28,684 nt of DNA. Source: CAYPHJ01 sp964410485 (GTDB taxonomy: Bacteria; Desulfobacterota; Binatia; UBA9968). Shown piece after piece: positions 1 to 7,828 of this stretch. The stretch lies in contig CAYPHJ010000057.1 of NCBI GenBank assembly GCA_964410485.1, positions 1 through 28,684 of the forward strand, given 5' to 3'. The notes under the pieces were generated by a model, which was not told the DNA's origin, did no database searches, and saw only the letters and a program-made list of their open reading frames with translations. Positions within the stretch are counted from its first letter, which is position 1, and each line of letters begins with the position of its first letter. The translations under genes and the position numbers were made by a program.

Positions 1-26
1 CCTGAGGGCTCATTTTCATTCTCTGC

Positions 27-60
27 GGGCGAGCGTAAGATCATGAAACACTTCGCGGTG
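27..60. repeat. dispersed repeat, copy 1 (inverted relative to copy near 27.1 kb)
   Basis: The 34 bases match the reverse complement of 27092-27125 at 33 of 34 positions, with a core reading GTAAGATCATGAAACACTTC. Weaker similarity continues outward toward base 1. It is non-coding in both places and has no obvious hairpin of its own, so it is a dispersed intergenic repeat rather than a terminator. The rest of 1-172 holds nothing I can recognise. Confidence 0.8.
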
Positions 61-172
61 TAATGGTATTTACTTGTTGGTTCAAGACCTTACAACTTAT
101 AACTGAGAAAATGTGCGTGCGCCGCGAAAATTCTTGGGCATAGTAGTATAAAGGCCTATGTGAATCCTGGAA

Positions 173-1027
173 TTACAAGTCACGGCGCACTTCGGCCAGA
201 ACTTTGGTCATTAATGCTCTTCGACCGCCTCTTTCGAGGGAGAAAAGATCTGCATACCGTTTGATCAGGTAAATCTTTTCCCTGCCCGTCAGATGCTGGC
301 CGAAGGTACGCACCAACTGAACCAGATTTTTGATTCTCCTGGGCCAGCGCAAGCGCTTACTTTTACGGACATCATCGACATCCACGAGGACACACTGCCA
401 GCCGCTTTCACTTCGTTTGCGTATTAGTATGTTCGCCCCCTTGAGATCGGCGTGGTAAATGCCGGATGAATGTAGGCGATAAAAGAGTGAAGCGATTTCG
501 TTGAGAATTTGCAATCTGTCTCGCAGGCTCTTCTGGCGTTGACGCGTGGATGTCTCGGCCCAAAAAGCATCCAGAGTTTGACCGTCTTCAACTTCCTCGG
601 TGATGTAATAACTCTTGCCGTCGCCTTGCAAACCTCGGGGGTCGAGAATCGCCAATGGGAATGCCGTGGCGATGCCGTGCTCGATCAACACCAACGACCC
701 TCTGAAACTTCGACGAGCCGGCGGAGAGAGAAAGATAAATCCAACGCGGCGCCACAGAGATGGATACGCAAATCTTTTGATGATCACGTCGCGCTTGACA
801 CCGCCCGGACTCTCGAAAGCTTGCTTGACAACTTTCGTCTTTGGATTGTCCCGCAAAATCTGAGAACGCGGCACGTGTAAAAAACCTTCCGGATGATCCA
901 GGAACGACTTCAACGCGTCGATGTAAAGATCTTTATGGATCCAACCGACCAGATTTCCTTTCACTGAAACGAACTTGAAATCCTTCAACATGCCCGTTCG
1001 ATGGCCGAAATCTAAAACGTATTTCAT
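173..1027 (-). CDS. lipopolysaccharide core kinase (Kdo kinase/WaaP-like, protein-kinase fold)
   Basis: This 284-residue protein carries a eukaryotic-like kinase signature: a likely beta-3 lysine (IIKRF, K84), a catalytic loop HADLKGANIL at 192-201 (Asp194, Lys196, Asn199) and the metal-binding DVD at 216-218 in place of DFG. In the Kdo kinase/WaaP family these residues transfer phosphate from ATP to an inner-core sugar of LPS on the inner face of the inner membrane. The basic C-terminal third fits contact with membrane or LPS. It is divergent from the glycosyltransferase gene starting 100 bases away and close to the heptose kinase gene, which supports the LPS role. The exact sugar cannot be told from sequence; a Kdo, heptose or other small-molecule kinase is possible. 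Confidence 0.8.
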   Translation of the reverse strand: MKYVLDFGHRTGMLKDFKFVSVKGNLVGWIHKDLYIDALKSFLDHPEGFLHVPRSQILRDNPKTKVVKQAFESPGGVKRDVIIKRFAYPSLWRRVGFIFLSPPARRSFRGSLVLIEHGIATAFPLAILDPRGLQGDGKSYYITEEVEDGQTLDAFWAETSTRQRQKSLRDRLQILNEIASLFYRLHSSGIYHADLKGANILIRKRSESGWQCVLVDVDDVRKSKRLRWPRRIKNLVQLVRTFGQHLTGREKIYLIKRYADLFSLERGGRRALMTKVLAEVRRDL

Positions 1028-1127
1028 GTGTCATTATAAGCGTGAATGACTTACAATATCACAGTTTGCCCGGCAAAGTTGAAGCGTAGTTTGATTTTCT
1101 GTCAGCCAGCACTTATTCTCTGACATC

Positions 1128-1970
1128 ATGGCCGCCGAACAACCACAGTCGAGTCTGGGGCGCACGCTGTCCGCAATCGTGGTTTGCTTCAATGAAGAGC
1201 AAAATATCGGCGCGTGCCTGGAGAGCCTGAGCTGGTGTGATGAAATTGTCGTAGTTGACTCCTTCAGCACCGATCGAACGGTTGAGATCGCGCGTCAATA
1301 TACCGACAGGATCATCCAGCGGCCCTGGCCGGGGTACCGCGAACAGAAAGCATTTGCGCATTCACAGGCGACCCTGGAGTGGGTTCTACTGGTCGATGCC
1401 GACGAGCAGGTTACGCCCGAGCTGCGCAACGAGATCCGCCAGGCAATAGCTCAAGACAATGGACGATATGCGGGTTATCTGGTGCCCCGCTTGGTTTATT
1501 ACCTTGGCCGTTGGTGGCGGTGCGGCTCATGGTATCCCGACTATACGCTTCGCTTGTTCCGCCGTGACAAAGCAACCTGGGGCGGATTGAATCCGCACGA
1601 GAAGGTCCTGGTGCAGGGGGAAGTCCGTCACCTGGCGAATCCGCTTTATCACTTCTCGTATCGCAACATCGACGATCAGATCGCGCGCATCAATCGCTAC
1701 ACAACCATTGCCTCGGAGGAGTTGCGCAGGCAAGGCAAGAGTTGGCGCTGGATCGATGCTTTGTTTCGGCCTCCATTGCACTTTGTGAAATCGTACATTC
1801 TCAAACGCGGCTTCAAGGAGGGTTTTGCCGGTTTCTACCTCGCGGCAAGCGGGGCAGTGTACGTTTTTTTCAAGTATGCTAAGCTCTGGGAGATCGAGTT
1901 AGCGGAGAAGGAAAAGGTGGAGCGCGAGCGCTCACAACCGCCTGCTGAAGATCTTGCACATCGATCCTGA
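1128..1970 (+). CDS. glycosyltransferase family 2, WaaE/KdtX-like (LPS core)
   Basis: The 280-residue protein begins with a GT-A nucleotide-sugar fold: LSAIVVCFNEEQNI at about 14-27, VVVDSFSTDR at 41-50, and the metal-binding VDADE at 89-93 (DXD Asp90/Asp92). The RIIQRPWPGYREQKAFA segment after the first Rossmann part is typical of the WaaE/KdtX group, which adds a sugar (often glucose) to inner-core heptose. A hydrophobic, aromatic segment near 228-253 suggests membrane association. The ATG at 1128 has only a weak ribosome site. The stop at 1970 overlaps the beginning of the decayed GT4 reading frame, so the two probably formed an overlapping pair. Acceptor and donor cannot be assigned. Confidence 0.85.
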   Translation: MAAEQPQSSLGRTLSAIVVCFNEEQNIGACLESLSWCDEIVVVDSFSTDRTVEIARQYTDRIIQRPWPGYREQKAFAHSQATLEWVLLVDADEQVTPELRNEIRQAIAQDNGRYAGYLVPRLVYYLGRWWRCGSWYPDYTLRLFRRDKATWGGLNPHEKVLVQGEVRHLANPLYHFSYRNIDDQIARINRYTTIASEELRRQGKSWRWIDALFRPPLHFVKSYILKRGFKEGFAGFYLAASGAVYVFFKYAKLWEIELAEKEKVERERSQPPAEDLAHRS

Positions 1971-2252
1971 AATATCTTATTGCCGCTGGTTAGCGCCGGA
2001 GTGCCGCCGGCAAAAATCCGGGTTGATTCATAGTGGCGTCGATACGCGAAAATTCGAGTTGTGTCGATCGATGGCATTCAGCCTCGCCGGCATCTACCTG
2101 TGGTCGGCATGGTAGCGGTATTGGAGGAACGCAAGGACCACCGCGTTTGATTCGATACTGCAGCGCTGCTCAAGGTGCAAGGCCGCCGTGTCCAGTATCT
2201 CTCGGCGGGCGACGGCTCCATGCGGGCGAATCTGGAGCAAGGCACAACTTGA
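1944..2252 (+). pseudogene. remnant of a GT4 glycosyltransferase (internal deletion, frameshift, stop)
   Basis: No intact gene is present, but conceptual translation in shifting frames recovers ordered GT4 landmarks. The frame from 1944 gives LKILHIDPE, a typical GT4 N-terminus. It is followed almost at once by AGVPPAKIRV (frame entered near 1992) and then IHSGVDTRKFE after a one-base shift near 2023, which is the linker between the two Rossmann domains. The frame from 2100 gives VVGMVAVLEERKDHRV, an in-frame TGA, then FDTAALLKVQGRRVQYLSAG and DGSMRANLEQ. The pieces are in correct order but most of the N-domain and the C-terminal end are missing. The last fragment stops at TGA 2250-2252, directly abutting the rfaE1 ATG. 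Confidence 0.65.
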
Positions 2253-3236
2253 ATGAAGCGGTTTCTCGATATTCTGCGCAGATTTCACACAGCCCGTCTA
2301 CTCGTCATAGGCGACCTGATGTTGGACCGCTTCATCTGGGGAGACGTGGAAAGAATCTCTCCGGAGGCTCCAGTGCCCGTGCTGCGGGTGGTGTCCGAAA
2401 GCTCGCATTTGGGTGGAGCCGCCAATGTCATCCACAATATTCGAGCGCTTGGGGGCCAGGTGACGGCCTGCGGCGTCATCGGAACTGATGAGGCCGGCCG
2501 AAGATTACTCCAGGATCTGCGCCGCGTAGGGGCGTCCACAGCGGGGATTGTCGCAGATCCCGGTTACCAAACGATCCAAAAGAGTCGAGTGATCGCTCGG
2601 CCGCGGCATCAACAAATCGTGCGCCTCGACCGAGAGAATCATGGCGCCATAGACAACGCGACCCTGGAGAGGGTTCGCCGCTTCGTTCGAGACCAAGCCA
2701 TTCTCTGCGATGGTGTTGTGATTTCCGACTACGGCAAGGGCGTTGTGCACGAGGAGTTATTGAATCTTCTGTCACGATTGATCGAGACCAAAAAACTTCT
2801 TTGTGTGGTTGATCCGAAACGGGAAAACTACAGCCGGTACCGCCGCGCCACTTTGGTAACGCCCAACAAAGACGAAGCCAGTGAGGCGTCCGGTATACCC
2901 ATTCGCGATGAAAGCTCGCTTGTTGCTGCCGGCAAGCGGCTGGTGCGAGACTGGCAGGCGCAAGCCGTGTTGATTACTCGTGGCCCGGAGGGGATGAGTC
3001 TTTTCAGGCCGCGCACGGCCGCAAAGCATTTTCCGACGCAATCCCGTGACATCTTCGATGTGACCGGCGCGGGGGATACAGTGGTTGCGGTCTGCGCGTT
3101 GGCGTTGGCATGCGGCGCCGACTACGAGGATACGGCTGTGGTAGCTAACTTGGCGGCCGGACTCGTTGGAGATGAGGTAGGAACGGTCGCGGTGCCCTTA
3201 GAACGACTCAAGCGGGTACTTCAGGATAAGCCATGA
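2253..3236 (+). CDS. rfaE1: D-glycero-beta-D-manno-heptose-7-phosphate kinase (HldA/HldE N-domain type)
   Basis: This 327-residue PfkB/ribokinase-family sugar kinase phosphorylates D-glycero-D-manno-heptose 7-phosphate at C1, an early cytoplasmic step toward ADP-heptose for the LPS inner core. It shows the RfaE signature VERISPEAPVPVLRV near 31-45, GGAANV at about 54-59, and the family's anion-hole and catalytic-base motif DVTGAGDT at 269-276 (Asp275). The adenylyltransferase half found fused in E. coli HldE is absent and is instead encoded by rfaE2 at 7199-7675. The ATG at 2253 follows the GT4 remnant's stop codon directly, so its ribosome site (an AAGG about 11 bases upstream) lies within the pseudogene. 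It overlaps yicC by four bases. Confidence 0.92.
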   Translation: MKRFLDILRRFHTARLLVIGDLMLDRFIWGDVERISPEAPVPVLRVVSESSHLGGAANVIHNIRALGGQVTACGVIGTDEAGRRLLQDLRRVGASTAGIVADPGYQTIQKSRVIARPRHQQIVRLDRENHGAIDNATLERVRRFVRDQAILCDGVVISDYGKGVVHEELLNLLSRLIETKKLLCVVDPKRENYSRYRRATLVTPNKDEASEASGIPIRDESSLVAAGKRLVRDWQAQAVLITRGPEGMSLFRPRTAAKHFPTQSRDIFDVTGAGDTVVAVCALALACGADYEDTAVVANLAAGLVGDEVGTVAVPLERLKRVLQDKP

Positions 3237-4087
3237 AAAGCATGACAGGTTACGGCGAAGCTTTGCGGCAGATCGCCGGCGTCCAATTATCGGTTCAGTT
3301 GCGCAGTTTGAATCACCGCCACTTGGATCTGCAAGTGCGGCTGCCGAAAGAGTATCTTGCATTTGAGGAAGACATCCGCAAAACGATTCGGCAGAAGATC
3401 ACCCGCGGAAGAATCGATTTATTCGTTACTCGTTCGCCGCTAAAGGGGAAAGGGCGCAAGCTCGAATTGGACTCCGATCTACTGCGCCAATACCTCGCGT
3501 GCATGCGCGAGGCCAAAAAACAATATCGTTTGGACGGTGACATCGACATCTCCGTGTTCGCCAGATTGCCCGAGCTGTTTCACTTTCGCGAGGCGGAGAT
3601 GGATGCGTCCAGGGAAAAGCTCGCGTTGTTTGCGGCCGTGCAGCAAGCGCTGAGAAAACTCGAACAGTCGCGCAACCGAGAAGGGCGACAATTACGCGTC
3701 GATCTGGAATCACAAATGGGGCACCTCAAGAGGATCGCAACGAAGCTGAGCGCGCATGCAACCGCGGTCAGCGCGCGGCCGCTTAGTGTTAATGCACCGG
3801 ACAATGCGCCGCGTCTGGAACGGAACGGCTCCGAGCCCGGCGGCTCGCTTTTCAAGGGAGATATCAATGAAGAAGTTGTGCGCCTGCGGAGCCATGTGAA
3901 CGCGCTCACCCAGGTAGTGCGCGAAAGCCAGCCTGTCGGCAAAAAGATCGATTTTATGCTTCAGGAAGTGCAACGCGAGCTGAATACCATCAGCTCGAAG
4001 CTGCCCCAACTGGCGGTCGTTCAACTCGTGCTCGAAGGCAAGGAGCGCGTTGAAAAGATACGCGAACAGTCCCAAAACATTGAATGA
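3233..4087 (+). CDS. yicC: YicC family endoribonuclease
   Basis: The 284-residue protein has the YicC N-terminus MKSMTGYGEA, the SLNHRHLDLQVRLP segment near 25-38 and a C-terminal domain with DFMLQEVQRELNTISSKLPQ at about 241-260. E. coli YicC is a metal-dependent endoribonuclease implicated in turnover of the small RNA RyhB. The gene overlaps both rfaE1 and gmk by ATGA and is surely cotranscribed; yicC-gmk is a common pair. The middle (about 178-212, ARPLSVNAPDNAPRLERNGS and following) is poorly conserved compared with the family pattern I remember, where a charged helix with an RLxQE-type stretch normally precedes DIxEE. A compensated frameshift or small deletion is possible there. Confidence 0.88.
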   Translation: MKSMTGYGEALRQIAGVQLSVQLRSLNHRHLDLQVRLPKEYLAFEEDIRKTIRQKITRGRIDLFVTRSPLKGKGRKLELDSDLLRQYLACMREAKKQYRLDGDIDISVFARLPELFHFREAEMDASREKLALFAAVQQALRKLEQSRNREGRQLRVDLESQMGHLKRIATKLSAHATAVSARPLSVNAPDNAPRLERNGSEPGGSLFKGDINEEVVRLRSHVNALTQVVRESQPVGKKIDFMLQEVQRELNTISSKLPQLAVVQLVLEGKERVEKIREQSQNIE

Positions 4088-4719
4088 AGCGGAGCGCTCC
4101 CAATCCGGCAAAACGGCGGGGAATTATTTTCATCGTTTCCGCGCCTTCTGGCGCAGGAAAAACGACACTGATCGGAGGGTTGCAGTCATTGTTTCCCGAG
4201 ATCAAGCTGTCGGTGTCCTACACAACCCGCGGGCGCCGAGAGGGCGAGGTCAACGGACGGGACTATTGTTTTATCAAGGCCGACCAATTTGGCTCGATGA
4301 GGGCGCGAGGCGCGTTTGCCGAATGGGCCAAGGTTCACGGGTTTCTTTATGGCACGCCGCGAGAACCGCTCGAGCGAAGCCTGCGTACCGGTCGTGATAT
4401 TCTCCTGGATATCGATGTGCAGGGTGCGCGCAAGATCAAACGAGCCTACCCCGACGCGGTTTCTGTCTTCCTCTTGCCACCTTCGTGGCGTGAATTGGAG
4501 CGAAGGTTGGCGGCCAGAGGCACCGACGGGAAGGAGACCATCCGTCGCCGGTTAGCCAACGCTCGAGATGAAATCCGCAACTTAATCGAGTATGATTACT
4601 ATGTGGTTAACCGGGAAATCAAAGAAGCGCTGGAGCTTTTGAAGTCTATCGTCCTGGCCGAGCGAGCCAAAGTAGCTCGGCTGACTAACTGGAGGGTCGC
4701 GCCGTTACATTCACGTTAG
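4084..4719 (+). CDS. gmk: guanylate kinase
   Basis: The 211-residue enzyme phosphorylates GMP to GDP with ATP in the cytoplasm. A P-loop SAPSGAGKTTL lies at 19-29 (Lys26), followed by the GMP-binding segment LSVSYTTRGRREGEVNGRDY, then the EWAKVHGFLYGTP region and LLDIDVQGARKIK. Length is normal for the family (about 205-215). It overlaps yicC by ATGA and is followed after 12 bases by spoT. In many proteobacteria rpoZ sits between gmk and spoT; here there is no room for it. Co-expression of GDP synthesis with (p)ppGpp metabolism is a common arrangement. Confidence 0.95.
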   Translation: MKRSAPNPAKRRGIIFIVSAPSGAGKTTLIGGLQSLFPEIKLSVSYTTRGRREGEVNGRDYCFIKADQFGSMRARGAFAEWAKVHGFLYGTPREPLERSLRTGRDILLDIDVQGARKIKRAYPDAVSVFLLPPSWRELERRLAARGTDGKETIRRRLANARDEIRNLIEYDYYVVNREIKEALELLKSIVLAERAKVARLTNWRVAPLHSR

Positions 4720-4731
4720 CGGTGCGTAGCC

Positions 4732-6942
4732 ATGGGCAAAGAAAGTAAAATCAACGATCTTATCGAAAAAGTCCAATCCTACTGCCCAACGGCCGATGCT
4801 GAGGCGATTCGTCACGCGTACGATTTTTCGGCCAGAGTTCACAAGGGTCAGAAAAGACTTTCGGGAGAGCCGTACCTGGTTCACCCGTTGGCCGTCGCCG
4901 GAATTATTGCCGATCTCAAACTCGATGTGCCGAGCATCGCTGCCGGCTTGTTGCACGACACGGTCGAAGACACGCTCACCACGCTGGACGAGGTCAAACA
5001 GAGCTTTGGGCGCGAAATTGCCGCCCTTGTGGACGGGGTGACGAAACTAAGCAGAGTTAACTTTAACAGCAGGGAAGAAAAGCAGGCGGAGAATTTTCGC
5101 AAGATGCTCCTGGCCATGGGCAGAGATGTGCGCGTCATTCTGATCAAGCTGGCAGATCGGGTACACAATATGCGTACCTTGGATCATATGCCTATAGAGA
5201 AACAAATTCTCACGGCGCAGGAGACGCTCGATATCTATGCGCCGCTCTCTCATCGTCTGGGCATCGCCTGGATCAAGGGAGAGCTCGAGGATCTCGCTCT
5301 GAAGCATCTACACCCGGAGATTTACTACCAGCTCAAACGGAACGTGGCCAAAAAGAAAAGCGACCGTGAGAAGTACATCAATGAGGTGATTTCGATCATC
5401 AGCAAGAAGTTGGAAGCCGAGGGTATCGAAGCCGAGGTGACCGGGAGACCCAAGCATTTTTACAGTATCTATCAGAAGATGGAGAGCCAAAACCTGCTGT
5501 ACGATCAAATTTACGATCTGGTCGCCTTTCGCGTGCTGGTGGACACGCAGCGGGAATGTTATGAAACGCTTGGTATCATTCACGCCCATTGGCGACCGGT
5601 TCCCGGACGATTTAAAGACTACATTGCGCTGCCAAAATCGAACATGTACCAGTCACTGCATACGAGCGTGATCGGTCCATATGGCGAGCGGGTGGAGATT
5701 CAAATTCGCACACATGAAATGCATCGGGTGGCTGAAGAAGGCATTGCGGCCCACTGGCGTTACAAAGAGGGAGAGGAGTTTCATGTCAGCGACATCCAGC
5801 GCTTTGCCTGGCTGCGGCAATTATTGGAGTGGCAGCAAAATCTGCAGGATCCGCAGGAATTTCTCCATAGCCTCAAAGAAGATCTTTTCTCGACCGAGCT
5901 GTACGTCTTTACTCCCAAGGGTGACCTGCTGAACTTTCCCAAGGGATCGAACGTCGTCGATTTTGCCTATCGTATTCATTCGGAAGTCGGCCACCACTGC
6001 TCGGGTGCCCGGGTCAACGGTCAGCTCGTGTCGCTCAAGTATATTCTCAGAAGCGGGGACACCGTGGAAATTCTCACGACGCCGCAACAATCGCCGACCC
6101 GCGACTGGTTGAAATTTGTCAAGACTCCGCGCGCGAAGTCAAAAATCAGAAATTGGCTCAAAGCCCAGCAGCGCGAGCGCAGTGTAGCGTTGGGCCGGGA
6201 GATGCTCGAGAGCGACCTTCATCCTCACGGACTTAGTTACACAACGCTTCGAAGCGAGGGGAAGATCGAGTCGTTGTTGAAAGAATTGGCCGTCCGGGAC
6301 GAGGAGGCTCTTTTCGCTTCTCTCGGGTATGGCCGGATGACCCCGCGCCAGGTGCTCGCCAAACTGCTTCCGCCGGAGAAGCTGGACGTGGGGCAAAAGA
6401 AGGTTGAAGGCTCACTGGAGCGCCTGTTCCGGTTGGCGTCCGGCCAGAAGCGTGGACTGGGTATTCGCGTCAAGGGCATCAACGACGTCCTGGTGAGAAC
6501 CGCCCTTTGTTGTCATCCATTGCCGGGCGAGCGCATTGTGGGCTTCATTACCCGGGGGCGTGGGGTGACTGTTCATACAGTCGGCTGCCCCACAGTCTTG
6601 GAAAGTGATCCGCACCGAAAGATCGAAGTCAGTTGGGAGGATGAGGGGCAGGTGGCGCGTCCTGTGAAGATCGAAGTTAGCTGCGTAGACCGTCCCGGTC
6701 TGCTGGCGGCGATCAGTGCCGCGATTACCAGCGCGGATGCAAACATCGCCAGGGCTCAGGTCAGAACCGCAGGGGAGCGGGCATTGAATACGTTTGAAGT
6801 GATGATTAAAAATTCCGACCAGCTCGAACGGGTGTTACAGAGAATCGCGCAGGTCAAGGGCGTCTACAAGGCCGTTCGGGCCCGTGGCAGGACGGATGCC
6901 AAATCCGAAGACAATTTTAAGCTTCATGTGACCGGTCCGTAG
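4732..6942 (+). CDS. spoT: bifunctional (p)ppGpp synthetase/hydrolase (RelA/SpoT homologue)
   Basis: The 736-residue stringent-response enzyme carries all long-RSH domains. The HD hydrolase has H51 and HDTVEDT at 75-81 with LADRVHNMRTL further on, and looks intact. The synthetase has RFKDYIALPKSNMYQSLHT ending near residue 310 and the EIQIRTHEMH stretch; the RxKD form is the one usual in bifunctional enzymes. The TGS domain starts near 388 (YVFTPKGDLLNFPKG) and ends near VEILTT. A C-terminal ACT domain begins near 645 (VKIEVSCVDRPGLLAAIS). It synthesises and degrades the alarmone on the ribosome or in the cytosol. Last gene of the rfaE1-yicC-gmk-spoT run; ATG at 4732 without a strong ribosome site. 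Confidence 0.95.
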   Translation: MGKESKINDLIEKVQSYCPTADAEAIRHAYDFSARVHKGQKRLSGEPYLVHPLAVAGIIADLKLDVPSIAAGLLHDTVEDTLTTLDEVKQSFGREIAALVDGVTKLSRVNFNSREEKQAENFRKMLLAMGRDVRVILIKLADRVHNMRTLDHMPIEKQILTAQETLDIYAPLSHRLGIAWIKGELEDLALKHLHPEIYYQLKRNVAKKKSDREKYINEVISIISKKLEAEGIEAEVTGRPKHFYSIYQKMESQNLLYDQIYDLVAFRVLVDTQRECYETLGIIHAHWRPVPGRFKDYIALPKSNMYQSLHTSVIGPYGERVEIQIRTHEMHRVAEEGIAAHWRYKEGEEFHVSDIQRFAWLRQLLEWQQNLQDPQEFLHSLKEDLFSTELYVFTPKGDLLNFPKGSNVVDFAYRIHSEVGHHCSGARVNGQLVSLKYILRSGDTVEILTTPQQSPTRDWLKFVKTPRAKSKIRNWLKAQQRERSVALGREMLESDLHPHGLSYTTLRSEGKIESLLKELAVRDEEALFASLGYGRMTPRQVLAKLLPPEKLDVGQKKVEGSLERLFRLASGQKRGLGIRVKGINDVLVRTALCCHPLPGERIVGFITRGRGVTVHTVGCPTVLESDPHRKIEVSWEDEGQVARPVKIEVSCVDRPGLLAAISAAITSADANIARAQVRTAGERALNTFEVMIKNSDQLERVLQRIAQVKGVYKAVRARGRTDAKSEDNFKLHVTGP

Positions 6943-7001
6943 GCTTCGCTGTGCTCAGCATCTCAGATTAGCAAATCTCAGATCTCAGAAAATACCGAAA
7001 G

Positions 7002-7193
7002 TCAGGCCACTTTCTGAACTCGCCCTGAATGAATACAGTCGGTGCACACCAAGGCGCGCTTCACGTGTCCGTCAAATACGCCCCTCACCCGCTGCAGATT
7101 AGGTCGCCAAATGCGTTTGGTTTTGTTGTTCGCGTGGCTCACGTTGTGACCCACCGATCGACCTTTGCCGCAAATCCTGCACACTCTTGCCAT
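7002..7193 (-). CDS. rpmB: 50S ribosomal protein L28
   Basis: The 63-residue protein matches bacterial L28: MARVCRICGKGRSVGHNVSH at the N-terminus and KTKRIWRPNLQRVR in the middle. It is the zinc-binding (C+) form, with Cys5/Cys8 and Cys50/Cys53 as two CxxC pairs. The ATG at 7193 is preceded by GGAGGT at a suitable distance. That ribosome site is formed by the last two arginine codons and stop codon of the upstream rfaE2 gene, so translation of the two is closely linked. It converges on spoT with a 59-base gap that contains ATCTCAGA-type short repeats and no clear terminator. Confidence 0.95.
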   Translation of the reverse strand: MARVCRICGKGRSVGHNVSHANNKTKRIWRPNLQRVRGVFDGHVKRALVCTDCIHSGRVQKVA

Positions 7194-7198
7194 GTTTT

Positions 7199-7675
7199 TT
7201 ACCTCCGTATGCTTGCGATGATCTCGGTGGTGGAGAATCCTTCGAGATAGGGAATGATCACCATCTTGCCGCCATTTTGTTCCACGATATCTGAACCGAT
7301 GATCTTGTTGGGGGTCCAGTCGCCGCCTTTGGCCAGAATGTCGGGTTTGAGCTCGGCTATGACCTCATAGGGATCCGGCTCATCGAACAGGGTCACGTAG
7401 TCCACCATTTCCATGGCACCAATCAGCTCGATCCTGTCACCTTCCGGAAGAATCGGCCGAGTCGGTCCTTTGATTTCCCTGACCGACTGATCGCTGTTAA
7501 CGGCTACGACCAGGATGTCGCCGCATGCCTTTGCGCGTCGCAGCGTGTGAACATGACCGCGATGAAGGAGATCAAAGCAACCGTTTGTCAAGACGACGGT
7601 TTTTCCGCTGGACCGGGCCGCAGTAACGATGCTTTTTAGCTCCTGGACACTCTTGAGCTTTTCTGACACAGTCAA
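7199..7675 (-). CDS. rfaE2: D-glycero-beta-D-manno-heptose 1-phosphate adenylyltransferase (HldC/HldE C-domain type)
   Basis: This roughly 158-residue nucleotidyltransferase makes ADP-D-glycero-D-manno-heptose from the 1-phosphate and ATP. It has TNGCFDLLHRGHV at 30-42 containing the HxGH motif (His38, His41) and the GGDWTPNKIIGSDIVEQNGG segment typical of HldE C-domains. It is the partner of rfaE1 4 kb away on the other strand, so the pathway is split into two genes here. The start is uncertain: the frame opens at a TTG (7675) with a GTG two codons later at 7669, neither with a clear ribosome site and no early ATG. It is followed after five bases by rpmB. Confidence 0.93.
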   Translation of the reverse strand: MTVSEKLKSVQELKSIVTAARSSGKTVVLTNGCFDLLHRGHVHTLRRAKACGDILVVAVNSDQSVREIKGPTRPILPEGDRIELIGAMEMVDYVTLFDEPDPYEVIAELKPDILAKGGDWTPNKIIGSDIVEQNGGKMVIIPYLEGFSTTEIIASIRR

Positions 7676-7741
7676 TCGGTAGCATGAGAAGTTTGCATTT
7701 TCAATTGAAAGCTGAACGATCGCCGTTAGCGCTCTCGCATC

Positions 7742-7770
7742 TTGACCGTTTTAGGGATTTTCGCTAAGGT
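7742..7770 (+). promoter_or_regulatory. candidate sigma-70 promoter for the ubiD-family gene
   Basis: TTGACC (7742-7747) and TAAGGT (7765-7770) are separated by 17 bases, a fair -35 with a weak -10. The same TTGACC forms a dyad with GGTCAA at 7773-7778. The site lies in the divergent gap between rfaE2 and the ubiD-family gene. Confidence 0.35.
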
Positions 7771-7828
7771 TTGGTCAACGTAACTCAAAAAGATCCCCAC
7801 CGGTCCCTAAAAATCAGGAGGAAAAACA

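Noticed and set aside
2033..2488. Open plus-strand frame of 151 codons overlapping the rfaE1 start
   Set aside because: It overlaps well-supported rfaE1 codons in another frame and has low-complexity basic composition; the GT4 remnant explains the non-coding part better.
6943..7001. ATCTCAGA repeats between spoT and rpmB as a bidirectional terminator
   Set aside because: Possible stems are only a few base pairs and no T-run follows on either strand.
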